From the NCBI GenBank assembly GCA_002749535.1, contig MZZL01000401.1, forward strand, positions 811,165 through 875,164: 64,000 nucleotides of DNA. The letters are read 5' to 3'. Of the stretch, positions 11,589 to 25,196 are shown in pieces (position 1 is the stretch's first letter; each line of letters starts with the position of its first letter). Both the position numbers and the translations under genes were made by a program. The notes below the pieces were generated by a model. It searched no databases and was not told the DNA's origin. It was given only the letters and a program-made list of their open reading frames with translations. Source of the stretch: Apophysomyces variabilis. Taxonomy: Eukaryota; Mucoromycota; Mucoromycetes; Mucorales; Mucoraceae.

Positions 11589-13342
11589 ATGAAATCAGCA
11601 TCGCCAGCTTATATTCCAGTTACCATTAAATCCTCCTCTGCAAAGAAGATAAAACTCGACAATAATCAACCAGAGCAGAAACACAATCCAGCTGCCGCAT
11701 GGCCAGAAAGCTTAAAGTACAGATAATTGCGCATATGAGTTAAATTAAGTGAGATAATTAGACAATACGTTGCTACTTCATTCAGTGAATGTCTGCCCGG
11801 CAAACAAAGTCAGCTTGAAGAAGAGTTACGGGTAATGATTGTAGAAGCGAGCAAAACCAATACTCTGGAAACGACCGACTGGGATGAACTTGATCTACCG
11901 AGGTAGAGTCAAACTATAGTAAGCTAAGAGTCCATTCTGAAAATCGCAGCAGTGCCTGCGGTGGAATCCGCAATCCAAATGCACCTGTTCTTCTGCATAA
12001 ATCGTAGGTATACGACTGAAAATACAGTGAGGAACACTAATACCTACCCGTTGATTTACAGTCTTAAAATATCTAAAGTAGCTAAAACAGCAGGTATAGG
12101 ACCGATCGCTTACACTCCAGAAGAACTTCGAAGACGTCAGTTAAGAGCAAAACGCTTTGAATCGGATAAACCCGTTAAAAGACTGACTCTTACTGCGGCG
12201 GATGACGATGAGGTAACCTGAAGACATTCTCTTATACGTTTTGCTTAAATATGCAGAATGGAGTGCTAGACTACGAGGAGAAGCCTGTAGTAGGCACATG
12301 CACTGATTTGGAAAAACCGTATTTTCGTTTAACTTCGGTATGTAGAGTCGCATATTCTCGCCTGTTGTTACTGATTGTAAATAGGCTGTTGATCCTGCAA
12401 CTGTCAGACCGTTATCTGTCCTGAAAAAGACTTTCAAAATGCTCAAGAAGAAATGGAAGAAGACGAGAGATTACTCCTATGTTTGCGAGCAGTTCAAATC
12501 TATGCGGCAAGACTTGACGGTAATGTCAACTTCTATAGATGCACCTTTTGACATGGGAAAAATAGGTACAATGTATTAGAGACGAATTTGCGTCAACGGT
12601 CTACGAGTATCATGCTCGTGTCGCTTTAGAAAAGGTTTCATTCGGAAGATATTACTTGTCAGTACTTACACCACAGAACAGGGCGATTTAGGTGAATACA
12701 ATCAATGCCAAACCCAGTTAAAATATCTGTACGCAAACATTAAATCCAGTCAAACCGATGAGTTCACTGCATACAGAATCCTGTACTTCTTGTATACTCG
12801 AAACCAGTCAGGTAAGGTGCCGCTTTTTGCAAATCGAAGAAGAAAAAGAGCTATTAACTTTGTTGGGTAGACATCAATTCTCTGTTGAACGAGGTATGTG
12901 TCAAAGGTAAAGGTGCCTCTTCTGGCAAGCACAAGCCATGTGTGAGACATGCTCTAGAAGTCCGGTCATCTCTAGCTACACGGAACTATCACAAGTTCTT
13001 CAAACTGTATCAGAATGCGCCCAATATGGGAGGATATCTTATGGATCAGTTTGTTGGAAGAGAGCGTGTTGAGGCTTTGATCGTGTTGTGCAAGGCGTAA
13101 GTTGTCTTTAGCTACAAAGACCAGAACGCTTACATACACACAGATACCAGATGGGGATACCATTAACCTTTGTGGCACAAGAATTGGCGTTCAAATCGAC
13201 AGAAGAGCTGATTAAATTTCTGGCAATGCATGGTGTGACTCAGAGTAGTACTGACCATCACCTGAATACCAAATCAGCCCTGCCAACTCTCATGGAGCAC
13301 TCAAAAAGCTATAGACGGGTCGATTTGAAAGGCCAAATCTAA
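11589..13342 (+). CDS. THP3/LENG8-type SAC3/GANP domain protein
   Basis: Predicted transcription-coupled mRNA processing and export factor; yeast Thp3 pairs with Csn12. Many short exons join cleanly: [15 protein letters not shown] at the first junction, then a basic region [15 protein letters not shown], then [60 protein letters not shown] and [16 protein letters not shown], ending with [20 protein letters not shown] and [12 protein letters not shown]. These blocks follow the family order through the PCI-like SAC3/GANP core. The start at 11589 is the Met nearest the conserved N-terminal segment; an in-frame non-ATG extension reaches 11529. The exon boundaries near 11900-12110 are uncertain. 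It starts only 150 nt after the YANK stop, on the same strand. Confidence 0.85.
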
Positions 13343-13805
13343 CCATCACATCAATCAACTGGAGTTTAGCTGGACGAAACATGTATGTGTCCAAACAAAA
13401 AAGAAGAAAAAAATACAATCACGATTTCTCGAGATGATCCAGTACCATTAGTGAATTTATTGTGCAGTAGCTGTAAAAGGGCTAATAACACACATCACAA
13501 ATACGGAAACATTGTTAAACTTAATTGCAATAAATACATGTAACCCAGTAACTGGATTCTGTGGTCACTATCAGTATCTTTAGTATAGATGTAGCATAAT
13601 CAAGCTTTATTCTATTGCTGACAGGAATCAGAGAGTTGAAAAAGTTGCATATCCAGCCCGACCATAAGCGCCAGTCACTTTCAAAGATCGCCCCATCTGA
13701 CTCTGTGTTGCCAGGGTTTTTTTTTCTTCGAACTCGTTTCGCTGCCGATAGCTACGTTTAACTCGGTATTTGCTGTGATATACATTCCTTGTCTATTCCT
13801 CAGTC

Positions 13806-15547
13806 ATGATTGATATGGAAAAAGAAAAGGAGTTTCCAGCAACGTGCAATGCCCCGCACAATGGGGCATTTGTCCAAACTATAACTCCATGTGATACAAA
13901 TGACGAAACATTATGTGAGTGTTGCTAGATTCCTTTTGCCCTGTTGGTCAAGCTCCTCCGATTTGGATGATCAGCTTGCATCCATCCGTAATGTGAGCCA
14001 CGCAAAAGGCTTTGTTGGCTCAACTTTGATTTATTGCGGAGTTTGTATCTGTCAACTGATGGCCTTTCCGTAGTCCATCCTCACACGTTGACCGCACTTT
14101 TGGTCCTATTGGCGTGGTTATTTTACGCTGCACTACGATCTAACTATGAGAACACAGAAATGAGCATACGTCTAGGGATATTAGCTGCAATATGCTGTTT
14201 CGTATTTATTGGAATGCTCCAGTTCCGCGATGGACCTTTTCTACGACCAAGCGTACCTTTATGGAGAGGTGTACTCAGTCTCAGCGTCCTTTATCAGTTG
14301 TTTCTTGTATTTCTTTTGTTTCTGGTAAGTCCTATTTTTTTTCTGATGCTGAATTCTCAAAATAGCATAAAAGAACAAGGATGACGCTCGACAATTTCTA
14401 AAATACTACGATCCGGAATTGGGACAACAACTTCCGGAACGATCCTATGCAGAGAGCTGCGATTTAACTTGGGATAATCTGAAGGTAGATTCAAAGTTTG
14501 TCTGTCATTATTCCGTTAATAGCCAAATATCTACAGAATCAAATGGACATCTTTGTCTTGGCTCATGCCCTGGGCTGGTACGGGAAGGCATTAATTTTGC
14601 GGGATACTTGGTGTTGTTGGATATTATCGGTCACATTCGAATTATTGGAGTATTCTCTGGAGCATCAGCTGAACAACTTTGCAGAATGCTGGTGGGATCA
14701 TGTGCGTGTTCGGTGATCTGACTTCATGCTTCTCACCTAAAACATCTAATTTAGTGGATCCTTGATGTGTTAATATGTAATTGGGCTGGTATATACTTGG
14801 GGATGAAGACCTGCCAATATTTCGAGATGAAGGTATGACATGGAAGGTAGCTTTGGTCCAGGTAACAGATGGCTCTTTTTCTTTTTGTTTAGCAATATTC
14901 TTGGGTTGGCTTTAGACACATCAAAACCTTACGGGGCAAGGCGAAAAGAGCAGTACAGCAATTCACTCCACATGACTGGACACGTTTCGAATGGAAAGCA
15001 ACCAGTAGCCCTAAGAACTACTTTGGATTCGTTGGTATGATAGTAGTGGTATGTGTTAGCAATTGGAAACATCCTTTCTTGGGTTATGAGTTGGCTCATT
15101 CTGTGTCGATCTCAGTTTCTCCAATGTGAGCTGAACTGCTTCTACTTGAAATACTTACTATGGATTCCACCGGAGCACCCTCTGAATACGTACCGTTTGA
15201 TCCTTCTGTTCCTATTTGCTTTGCCAGCTGCAAGAGAAGTTTATCAATCTATCTCTGATCGGTAAAAGAGGCTAGAGAAAATCATGAAATATAAGATCTG
15301 CTAACGGACTGGCGCGAAAACATTTAGGAAGACGAAGCGCCTCGGGGCTCATGCATGGCTCATCATTTGCAATATCATGACCGAAACTTTAATTTGCCTA
15401 AAATTCTCAGAAAATGAATTTAGCGTAGCGGCGCCACTCTTTGTCAAGCTGGCGTGGTCATTTATTCTATTCGTTATCTTGGTTGCCTTTCCTGTCTGGA
15501 AGTTCGCGTTGGGAAAGACGCAAAAGACGGCGAAGAAAGCACAATAA
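13806..15547 (+). CDS. Phosphatidylserine synthase, base-exchange (PTDSS1/2) type
   Basis: Multi-pass ER membrane enzyme predicted to swap the head group of phosphatidylcholine or phosphatidylethanolamine for serine. Several exons spell the family signature in order: [121 protein letters not shown] and KRLGAHAWL, ending in a short basic tail at 15547. The start at 13806 precedes an acidic N-terminus; the exon joining it to the first membrane helix (13910-14060) is not certain. Most ascomycete fungi make phosphatidylserine with a different, CDP-diacylglycerol-dependent enzyme, so this metazoan/plant-type enzyme is worth noting. Confidence 0.88.
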
Positions 15548-17376
15548 CACCATTGTAATTAAGTTTTATTAAACGAGACGATTTTAAGGTAATCATTACT
15601 CGTAGAGGGAATAGGATAGAAAGTACAGTTGGTCTCGGACTAGTTTTTTAACAGTAATTTTTGAATTGATATTGATAATAACTGTTCACAGGAATTAACA
15701 TTGTGCCCTTATTCTGAGCTGTTGTTATCAAATCAACCTTATAAGATACTAGTTGAACATATGGTTAATACTAAAACTGCCCAACAGATGCTAGCAACTC
15801 GTAGATATATACAAATATGTACTGATGGGTCTAGGAGGATATTACAAGATAAATAATTTCGCCAGGATTTCGGGGAAAATGACAGCTTTGGCATTAGATA
15901 AGTAATGGTGTATTGAATCTTTGCCGCACACATATGCATAATACAAGATGCGCGAATATCACAGAGACAGAAGGTGGTGATGGTTGTATACAATGCAAGC
16001 TATGGGCTGAGCATCGGAACCACCGACAAGGTCATCCCGAAATAAGTACGCATTTGTAGTTTTGCTTGCATCGAAAATTTGTTATGTACAATGTCCACTG
16101 TAGGTTCTATCCTTTATTGTATAAGGTTACACTTACATTTTCTGTCATATGTCCGTTTCATAAACGTCGTTTACCGGGTAAGGAAGCGTACTTATTTATC
16201 ATAGGACTAGAACCAAGAAATTCGCTTTCCGTAGATAAATGATGGGTGACATTGCATGTGAACTGCAGCTTCTGCCCAGAAGCGACTAAACGGTCTTTTG
16301 GTCTGTGAAGGCCTTTATCAATGTCACGCTCACATCAACTGCTGCACCAAGGGTCTTACGCTTAGACTCAGGAAGCCATTGCTTCAAATCAATTTCCCCA
16401 TATGAAGCTTAAATTTACGCCTATCTATAGACAGTGAAGAAGTGCTTATAACGACTATATTCATCAAGCAATAAACGTACCATTTTCTCTCGCTTAGTAT
16501 CTTTCCAATGATGACGCGATAGACGCACCATTACCAAACCAAGTTGAAGACGTCCCAATCACCATTGACACTGTGATGTCCTAATAGTATTCATGCAGTA
16601 ATTTCTTAGTAAAACATCTTCACATCCATGCTCAATTATTTCACCATTTCCTCCTGGCGAATAACGAACAGATGGTTTTATATTCAGTTCTTCTACTACT
16701 TCGCTTTTTCACAATTTGTATGCTGACAAGGATACGGCAGATAGCACTAAACGGCGTACCTCCATGCTAAAGCCGTAATGGGATCCGATTATTAATAAAG
16801 TTTGTCGAATTGCCGATTCTCTTTGTTATAAGATACAATCCTTCAATGAATGCTTAGAGAAGAAGGTTGCTTCCGGTTATTCAAGGATTCGGTCGGGCAA
16901 TGTTTTCGCTGTCAGCTTCTGTTCATTTAGCGACAGAAAATTTTTTTCCTTGCATGAATTCAGCTTCTGATTTCGGAGACTGTTTTGCCTTAAAAGTTAG
17001 AAGGATCCCTTGAACTGCATAACCCTTGCACAGGAACTTTCCTTTTGATTACGACCGAGTATACGCCAACTTTATTGGTCAAGCTGAGATCGGTGTTTCT
17101 TTGGCCCTTGCAGCTGATATGTCAGGTCATCTTCCGTTTAGCTCTTTACACTACATATATACGACAAACACTTGGCTCATTGCTGGCCTTTCTTCGCCAC
17201 CATGTTGCTCCATTGCAGTCTAACCGTACGTTTTTCTCGCATTGATTATGCAATGTCGAACTAAAATTGGACGTAGAACATTTGGTTGGTGAATGATTTC
17301 GTTCCGTGCTTTAGAGAAACGTAATTAAAAATAGGTGCAAGTATTTGTTACTGACCACAATATCATGTTTCTTTAG
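15548..17376. other. Intergenic with unresolved coding fragments
   Basis: About 1.8 kb. On the minus strand near 16250-16750, nearly in one frame, there are protein-like fragments such as KSEVVEELNIKPSVRYSPGG and QWLPESKRKTLGAAVDVSV, interrupted by stops. They may be a decayed gene or exons I cannot join, and I do not recognise the family. On the plus strand, open sequence at about 17020-17230, ending near a GTACGT donor at 17226, is a candidate first exon of the ABC transporter, but I could not match its phase to the next exon. Confidence 0.3.
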
Positions 17377-20300
17377 CTATATTGATGGCCTTTTGCCTCT
17401 AATATTTTTGTTAACGTCTGCTACTATATTAGCAGTTGCTTTAGCGCGATCTCGCGTCTTGCATGCTTCAGGCCCCTATGTAGCATTGAAAAGAGATAGA
17501 ATATACCCTAGTTATGGCACCACAAGACTCGAAGACAGCAGTAACTCTTCGTTAGACGCCACCTTGGAGCCCACATACATTCAGCAACGTAAACGATGGA
17601 CCAGTTACAATATCTTTCGGTTTGGCATACCAGCGGCCGAACTATGTACCATTGGATATGCGTTTTATATGATCAAATTAGACGAGTATGATTTAGACAA
17701 GCTGGTTGAAGGAGAATCGCTTGCACAAGTAAAGATAACGTATATTGTTCGAGCTATGTTCTGGGTAAGTACTATCAATAAGATAGTTTGAGATTCACAA
17801 ATGGTTTATCTGACCGCGCTGCAGGCGTATGCACTTGTTCTTGGTGTCAAAAACATCGGTCTATCTGTGGAGAGTTACAAGCCAATGCCGGATATGATGT
17901 GCCGACATCTTAATTTGCTTGGTCTGGGTTACTTTTTGCTCAGTCTAGTTGACCTGCGGTCTTTCTACCTTGTCCATACCACGGAATTTACTATGGGATA
18001 TGCAATTTCAGTAGTATCCACGAGTCTTGTGTTTCTCTTTCTCTTATTGATCATTCATGAGGAGAGGTATGCACCACGAGATCGATTGGTCTCGGATACG
18101 GTAAGGCCGAAAAGAGACAATCTGTGATAAACTGAGTTCCATATCAGGGAAGGGAAATGTCCGGAGAAATATGGGCTTCGATTTATTCAAAATTTATGTT
18201 CTGTTGGGTTGAGGTGATGATGAAGGAAGGTTCTAAGCGAACGCTAAATGACGAGGATTTGGTTGAGCTGCCACCCGAAAACAGAGCCATCAATGCACAT
18301 GCAAGCTACAAACGTCATTCAAAGACTTCCATGGCATGGGGTCTCCTGAAAACTTTTCGGAAGCCGTTGAGTCGCCAATTTGTCTATTGCATTATATGGT
18401 CACTTGCCATGTTCGGACCTCCATACTTTCTAAACAAGGTTATCAAATACATTGAAAATGCCGATCAGGCAACGCAAGTACCGGCTAGTACTGCATTCCT
18501 ATATGTTCTTGGACTTTTCATTAGTTCGTCGGTGCAATCACTTTCATATCAGCAGGCACTTTATATTGGAAGAACGCTAGGAATCCGCATCCAGTCAATT
18601 GTAATTGGTGAGGTCTACGGAAAAGCTCTCAGGCGTCGGGATGAAAGTGGAAAAGCACAAGCTGAAGCTGAAGGAGAAAGAAGACAGAAGGGAAACGTTA
18701 ATAACCTATTATCTGTGGATGCGCAGAAAATGGGAGAATTGACAGCTTACATATTTTATATGTATTGCTTCCCTTTGCAAGTGTCGATTTGTGTCTGGAG
18801 CCTGTACAAGCTGCTAGGAACAGCATCTCTGTATGGAGTGTTTATTATGTTTGTATCGCAGCCGGTGACGTATTTCTTGAGTCGCCGATTCCAACGCTTG
18901 CATCACGTTGTTATGGGCTACACCGATAGACGTATCAAGTTGATGAACGAGCTTCTTTCAGCTATCCGCATCGTAAAATTTTTTGCCTGGGAGAAGGAAT
19001 TTAAAAAACGCTTGTTTGCCGCGCGAGAAGACGAGCTTAAAGCAATCAAATCTCGATTGTTCATGTTGATGTGGATGAGTAATGCCTGGTTTCTGATCCC
19101 TGTGCTTATCATGGTCGCGGTTTTTTATATGTATACAAAGACCTACTCTCTGACCGCATCCACGGCATTTACAGCGTTGGCACTTTTCAATACGTTCAAA
19201 ACAACGCTAGACGAATTGCCTATTATCACGTCGTTTATTTTGCAAGCCAATGTGTCACTGGGTCGAGTCGAGACGTTTTTACGAGAGCAGGAAGTTCAAG
19301 AAGCTGATCATGCAACTACCGAGATAGGATTTTCGGACAATGCAGCGTTTAGTTGGGGAAATCCCGATTCCGAAGAAGTTAAAGTGGCGCTCAAGGATTT
19401 AAACCTTACGTTTCCACGAAACAAACTTTCTATCGTCTGCGGCCCCACTGGCTCCGGCAAAACCACATTATTAGCAAGTCTATTAGGAGAAACCTATTGT
19501 ATATCTGGTAGCGCCAAACTGCCTCGCAAGTCACCTTCTGGTATAGGTGATGTTGGTAGTGCGGTGTCGGGTGTGGCCTATGTGGCCCAAACTGCATGGT
19601 TGCAAAACTGCAGCATCAAAGATAATATTCTATTCGGCCTTCCCTATGACGAAGAACGTTATCAGAAAGTACTGTACATGACAGCGTTGACTCGAGATCT
19701 GGAAATTCTCAAATACGGGGATTCTACTGAGATAGGCGAAAAAGGGATAACACTAAGTGGTGGTCAGAAACAACGGTAAGGATGGAGAAATTATCACTGC
19801 AAACAGAAAGCTACATATTGAATTGATTTAGAGTTGCCATTGCACGTGCGGTTTATTCACAGGCCGATATTGTAATCCTTGACGATTGCCTCAGCGCTGT
19901 AGATGCTTACACGGCAAAGCATTTGTACGAAAAATGCTTGACGGGCGACTTAATGCACAATCGGACAGTTATACTGGTAACTCACCACGTTGCTTTGTGT
20001 CTTAAGAAAGCGGATTACGTCGTAGCACTGCAAGAGGGCCGGGTTGTAGCAGCTGGGGAACCTAGTAACGTTCTCAAAATGGGAGTCCTTGGCGAAGACC
20101 TAGGTCAAACGGAAGACCAATGTCGTGAGGAACTGGAGACCGGACCTATTCCCATAGTAGCAAAATATGTGAACAAACAATCAGAAGACGGGGCGGGAAA
20201 ACTTACAAAAGCTGAATATCGTGCAGAAGGCGGAGTCTCATGGTCGGTATATGCGACATACTTTTACGCATCGGGTGGTTATATATTCTGGTTTGGCGTT

Positions 20301-22136
20301 CTTGTCTTATTTTGTTGCGCTCAGGCAGTTGTACTTGGACAAGATTATTGGATCAGGATTTGGTCGGCTTCACATGACAGCGAAGGTGCTAAAAGCATTA
20401 ACGCCAGTGTTCTATTACCTGTTTCCTTTCTACCATCAGGCATGCCTATAAGAACAATGAAATTCGACTGGCGAATCATTGATAGCTTGGAATCAATCCA
20501 GGAAAAGGAATCAATCGACAATGCTTGGTATGTTGGAATATATTTCCTTATTGGATTAACGGCGCTCTTGATGACTACACTGCGGCAGCTTACGTTATTT
20601 ATGGGATCACTTCGAGCATCGCGTCGTATTCACAACCAACTTCTGGAGCGCATCTTACGTGCAAGAGTTCGCTTTTTCGATTCGACTCCTTTGGGTCGTA
20701 TCCTGAACCGGTTCTCTTCAGATCTTGAAACCATCGATCAATCAGTTGCACCCTCACTCTCCGTGCTGTTATTCAGTATTATTGCAACGCTATGTGTTGT
20801 TATTCTTGTGTCGGCGGTTACCCCAGCTTTCATTGTCCCTGGAGCTTTCATTGCCGTACTTTACTGGAAGATTGGAACGTACTATCTAAGGACATCACGA
20901 GATATGAAACGTCTGAATTCAGTGTCCCGCAGCCCAATCTATGTCCAGTTCAGTGAAACCATAAACGGAGTGACAACTATTCGTGCTTTTGGATGTCAAA
21001 TGCGGTTTATCCAAGAAAACTTTCGAAAAATAGACAGCAATAGCCGGCCTTTCATCTGGATGTGGGCTACTAACCGCTGGCTGCATTGTCGTGTGGAATT
21101 ACTTGGTGCTTTCGTCGGATTTTGCACTGGCGTTGTACTGATTATGTCTCGCTCGTGGGTTGCCCCAGGTCTTGCCGGCCTTTCACTCAGCTATGCTTTA
21201 ACCTTCACTCACCACGTGCTTTGGGTTGTGCGTATGTACGCCATTAACGAAATGAATATGAATTCTATTGAGAGAGTCCACGAGTACTTGGATGTCGAGG
21301 AGGAAGCGCCGGCGCATATCCCCGAATCACTTCCACCACCTAACTGGCCTGAAACAGGATCTATGAAAGTAGAAAATCTATCCATCTCATACGGCCCAGA
21401 TAGTCCAGCTGTGTTGCGTGGTATATCCTTCGAGACACGGGCTCGCGAAAAGATTGGCATAGTTGGCCGGACTGGTTCTGGAAAGTCAACATTAGCACTA
21501 TCCATCTTTCGATTTATGGAAAGCACTTCAGGTCGCATTTTGATTGATGGTGTCGATATCAGTACGATCGGTTTGGAGGACTTGCGTTCGCGATTCACTA
21601 TCATTCCGCAGGATCCTATTTTGTTTTCAGGCACTCTTCGCAGTAATCTCGACCCATTCGGCCAGCATGATGATGCCGAACTGTGGGCAGCGTTAAAACG
21701 CACGCACCTTATCGAAAGCAGGGCAGACGCTCCGTTTGGATTGGATGCCACCGTTGCAGAAAATGGTAGTAACTGGTCACAAGGGCAGCGACAATTAATT
21801 GCTCTTGCTCGTGCGCTCGTCAAGAAGTCTTCTTTAATTATCTTGGACGAAGCTACGTCGTCTGTGGACTTTGATACCGACTACAAAATCCAGCAAACTA
21901 TCCGCACGGAGTTCGTCCATTCATCATTACTTTGTATCGCGCATAGAATCCGTACTGTGGCTGACTATGACCGTATCCTGGTCCTTGATAACGGTCTTGT
22001 TGTTGAGTTCGACTCGCCTTATGCATTGATGACGCGCGAAGATAGTATGTTTCGACAGCTATGTGAACGAAGTGGAGAATATGCAGAACTGTTAAGTATT
22101 GCGACGGCCAAGTACGAGCGTGATAGAAATCCGTAG
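17377..22136 (+). CDS. ABCC-family (MRP-type) full ABC transporter; 5' exon unresolved
   Basis: ATP-driven exporter of the MRP class, probably vacuolar or plasma-membrane. The supported coding part starts after the acceptor at 17375-17376. It shows an N-terminal hydrophobic domain (DGLLPLIFLLTSATILAVAL and later helices) and then TMD1. NBD1 has Walker A CGPTGSGKTTLL, signature LSGGQKQR, an intron of about 73 nt, and Walker B IVILDDCLSAVD. TMD2 follows, with NBD2 carrying Walker A VGRTGSGKSTLA, signature WSQGQRQL and Walker B LIILDEATSSVD. In NBD1 the catalytic glutamate is aspartate while NBD2 keeps it, the usual asymmetric-site arrangement of ABCC proteins. Small introns lie near 17764-17823, 18100-18147 and 19776-19849. 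The true start codon was not identified and lies upstream of 17377. The substrate cannot be told. Confidence 0.88.
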
Positions 22137-22375
22137 CAGATCGTTATTAAAATAGTAATTTAAATAAAGAACAGCGACAGTATATACTGGCGAGACTGTG
22201 GGAAGTCGGGAATCAATGATCGGAAGCGGATAGAAGCGCTGTAAAACATAGACACAATTGAAAAAAAGGAGCTATCAGCCTTTTCTCCAAGCAAGACGAA
22301 CCGAATTTCAAGCGGCGCAAACTTGGAACTATAAAAAAAAATTGTTTTCAGTAGCGAAACCTACCTTAAGAAGCC

Positions 22376-23821
22376 ATGTCCACAACCTATACTCCAGGTC
22401 TTCTGTCATCCGCCCTTTTGGGTGATAAAACAGACAATCTCAACAATGATCTGGACGCTATGTTCAAGAATAGCGTAAGTTAACTAAGCTACGATCGGAT
22501 TAATGACGTACTAAACATTAAGAGATCAGGCCGGCCCTAGTAAGGCTGCAGAGAAACCCGATCTCGAAGTTTTGAAGAAAATGACAGTTACCAAGCCAGA
22601 GCGAAAGATAAAGAAGTCTGAAATGAAGAGCATGGCAAAAAAGGCAGAGGAAGCAGCTAAGAAAGCTCGTGCTCTACAGTCTTTACCGCCTTTGGATAGA
22701 AAGGTATCATAGTATCATGCGGAACATAGAAGTAAACGTTATCTTACAGAGAAAAGCGGATGCTATTGAAGAAGTTTCTGAGACTGGAGCCAAGAAAAAG
22801 CTGAACGCACAAGAAACCGAAGAAGAAAAGAAGGAAAAGGCAGAAAGAACTATATTTCTGGGTAATGTGCCTATTGAATGTTCAGAAAAGGTATGTGAAT
22901 ATTACCTAAAAAGAGCTCTTTTTGATTATGATGTAGGCTGGTGAAAAGGAACTTAGGCGGAAATTCCGTGAATTTGGAGAGATTGAGTCTGTGCGTTTTA
23001 GATCTGTGGTAGGACATCGATTTAATTTTAGCTTTTGGTTGCATAAACCTAGTTAACCTTGATAATCGATAGGCTTTCTCTCAGTTGATGTCCCGTAAAG
23101 CTGCCTTCATTAGCAAAAAATTGCATGATGAACGGACAGTAATGAATGCCTACATTGTGTATAAGAATAAAGAAGCCTGTGAAAAGGCGCTAGCGATGAA
23201 TGGTCAGTTATTTATGGGAAAACATCTTCGCGTTGATGGTGCGGTCACTGCAAAAGTAAGTTAGAGAACGACGGCACGACACATGTGTAATGTATTTGGT
23301 ACGATTTAGCAATACGATCGCAAGCGTTCTGTATTCTTGGGATCACTACCGTTTGAAATCGAAGAAGAAGAGTTATGGGATCACTTTAAAGACTGTGGAG
23401 AAATTGAGAGTATACGTGTTGTGCGAGATAGCAAGACAAACATCGGAAAGGGCTTTGGCTATGTGCAGTTTAAGGTATATCTCCGAATTGTATGATTATT
23501 GGGCTTATGCTCGTATATTTCGTTATGTAGGAACGTGTTTCGGTGGATCTCGCACTGGCACTAGAAGATAAAAAGCTTGGTGGTAAACATAAGATTCGAA
23601 TCCAGCGATGTAAAGTTCCAATTTCGGAAGGCGGTGAACGTTCCAAACCAGCTACCAAGAAGAAATCTGGTCGTGTAGTTAAGGGATCAAAGAAATCGAA
23701 ATCCAGCAAAGTAACAGGACCAGTTAAGCGATACGAGGGTACTCGAGCGACTAAGGAAGACGGCAAGAAAATGAAACTGAAAAAAATCATTAAAAAGGCA
23801 AAAGGAACACATAAAAAATAA
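22376..23821 (+). CDS. RBM34/Nop12-like nucleolar RNA-binding protein
   Basis: Predicted ribosome-biogenesis factor with two RRM domains. The ATG at 22376 ([18 protein letters not shown]) follows an A/T-rich leader. A lysine-rich segment ([20 protein letters not shown]) precedes RRM1, with RNP2-like [10 protein letters not shown] and [18 protein letters not shown]2 has [20 protein letters not shown] and RNP1 KGFGYVQF. The C-terminus is extremely basic, ending in a [13 protein letters not shown] tail, fitting nucleolar location. At least six exons with introns of 45-75 nt are needed to join these blocks. The order (acidic/basic linker, two RRMs, basic tail) matches RBM34 and yeast Nop12. Confidence 0.82.
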
Positions 23822-25196
23822 ATTGTCGGTACTAGAGAAGAAAATCCGGGGTTTGATCGCATTCATGTATCTCATCGTGTGATAATCATCGGTGGAGAAT
23901 TGTACGCATCGAAAGGCATAAGGGTTTTTATTAGCGTACTCAATGTATCAGTTATATTGAGTTGTCAGCATAAGATATGTAAGCGACAGAATAACGTTCT
24001 ATTCTTAAAGCAGGAATCACAGTTCCACTGGTCCGACCAAATTAAAGCTACCTATTGTTATTCATCCATACCGTAGCCAATACAAAGACCGGTAGTCATA
24101 GGTAGCATCATAATGCAACATGCTGGAACTACTGTCAGTTAGTATATGTTGTTCACGAACCTTGAGCTAACTCCCATTATTAATATGGGTACGACATCAT
24201 ATGATACTATGAGAACAAAATGACTGCCTGATATGATAGAATACATAGCCACGATATTACACTAGCAAACGTTTCATGTAACCAACTATTCTTGCGAATA
24301 ACATGTTCACTGGCGTACTTTTCTTTGTGGCGGAGCTAAAGCGATTACTGACGTGCCAAAGACAGGTTTTGTTAAAATAAAGTAATCGATCCCTTATTAA
24401 ACTTGTGCCGGGCGTGTGCAACTGTGTGTTGGCTAGCCTTCTTTTCCAGCTATACAGGATACAGATCTGGCTTCCACGCTCTGAGATCAATTCTTTCCTT
24501 TAGCTCGCTTAGTTGATTCATTTAAAGCACGATAACCACTATCATTTCGTTTCCTAAGGAACGGACTTGAAAATTGCCTACCCTTCTTGTAAGGTTGGCT
24601 TCAGTGCCTAAATGGTAAAACTGTGGAAGCCGCTAGTACCGCGAACTTTGTTTATTATATGGCAAAGTGACATGACTTGATCTGCTCTTAACCACGAAAC
24701 ACCATTTACTAGGAAGCTTATAAGCAGGCTGCGGATAGTATGTTTTGTGCACCGTCGTACACTCTGGAAGCGTATGAGTACGGACACTGGTACAGTTTGC
24801 CAGATTTAGCCTCAGAAGGTATCGTCGGTTGAAAAATCGGCTAGGAACCCAATCGCTCTTTCTTTTCTTCCTTACTTCTCTCCTTTAACTCTGTCACTTT
24901 CCTTTTACCTCTCATACATCCCCCTGTCGTTTTCTATCAACAAACACTCTTCCGCCCACCTACACCCTTACTTCCAATTCGCCTTCTTCTCCATAGAACT
25001 TCATAGACATCTCATAGAACTTTATTTATTTGTCCCTCCCTGATTACCCCTAAAAGAATGCATAGTAATTTTACGAACGGACGAGGATCTTCCCGGCGCC
25101 AAGTTTTGCGTTGCGGAAAGGTACAAACTTATTTTTTCTTGCCCGCAACATTTTTCACATCCTTTTATTTCTGGCTTCTCATAGTCCTTGGCAACG
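23822..25196. other. Intergenic with CT-rich promoter-like tract
   Basis: About 1.4 kb with no supported gene. From about 24850 to 25010 the plus strand is strongly pyrimidine-rich (repeated CTTTCTT, CTCTCCTTT, ACCTACACCC), as is common in fungal promoters and 5' leaders. It lies directly upstream of the STE20-like kinase start at 25197. Confidence 0.45.

Noticed and set aside
16250..16750. Minus-strand protein-like fragments
   Set aside because: Interrupted by several stops without plausible introns; unrecognised, so only noted in the intergenic entry.
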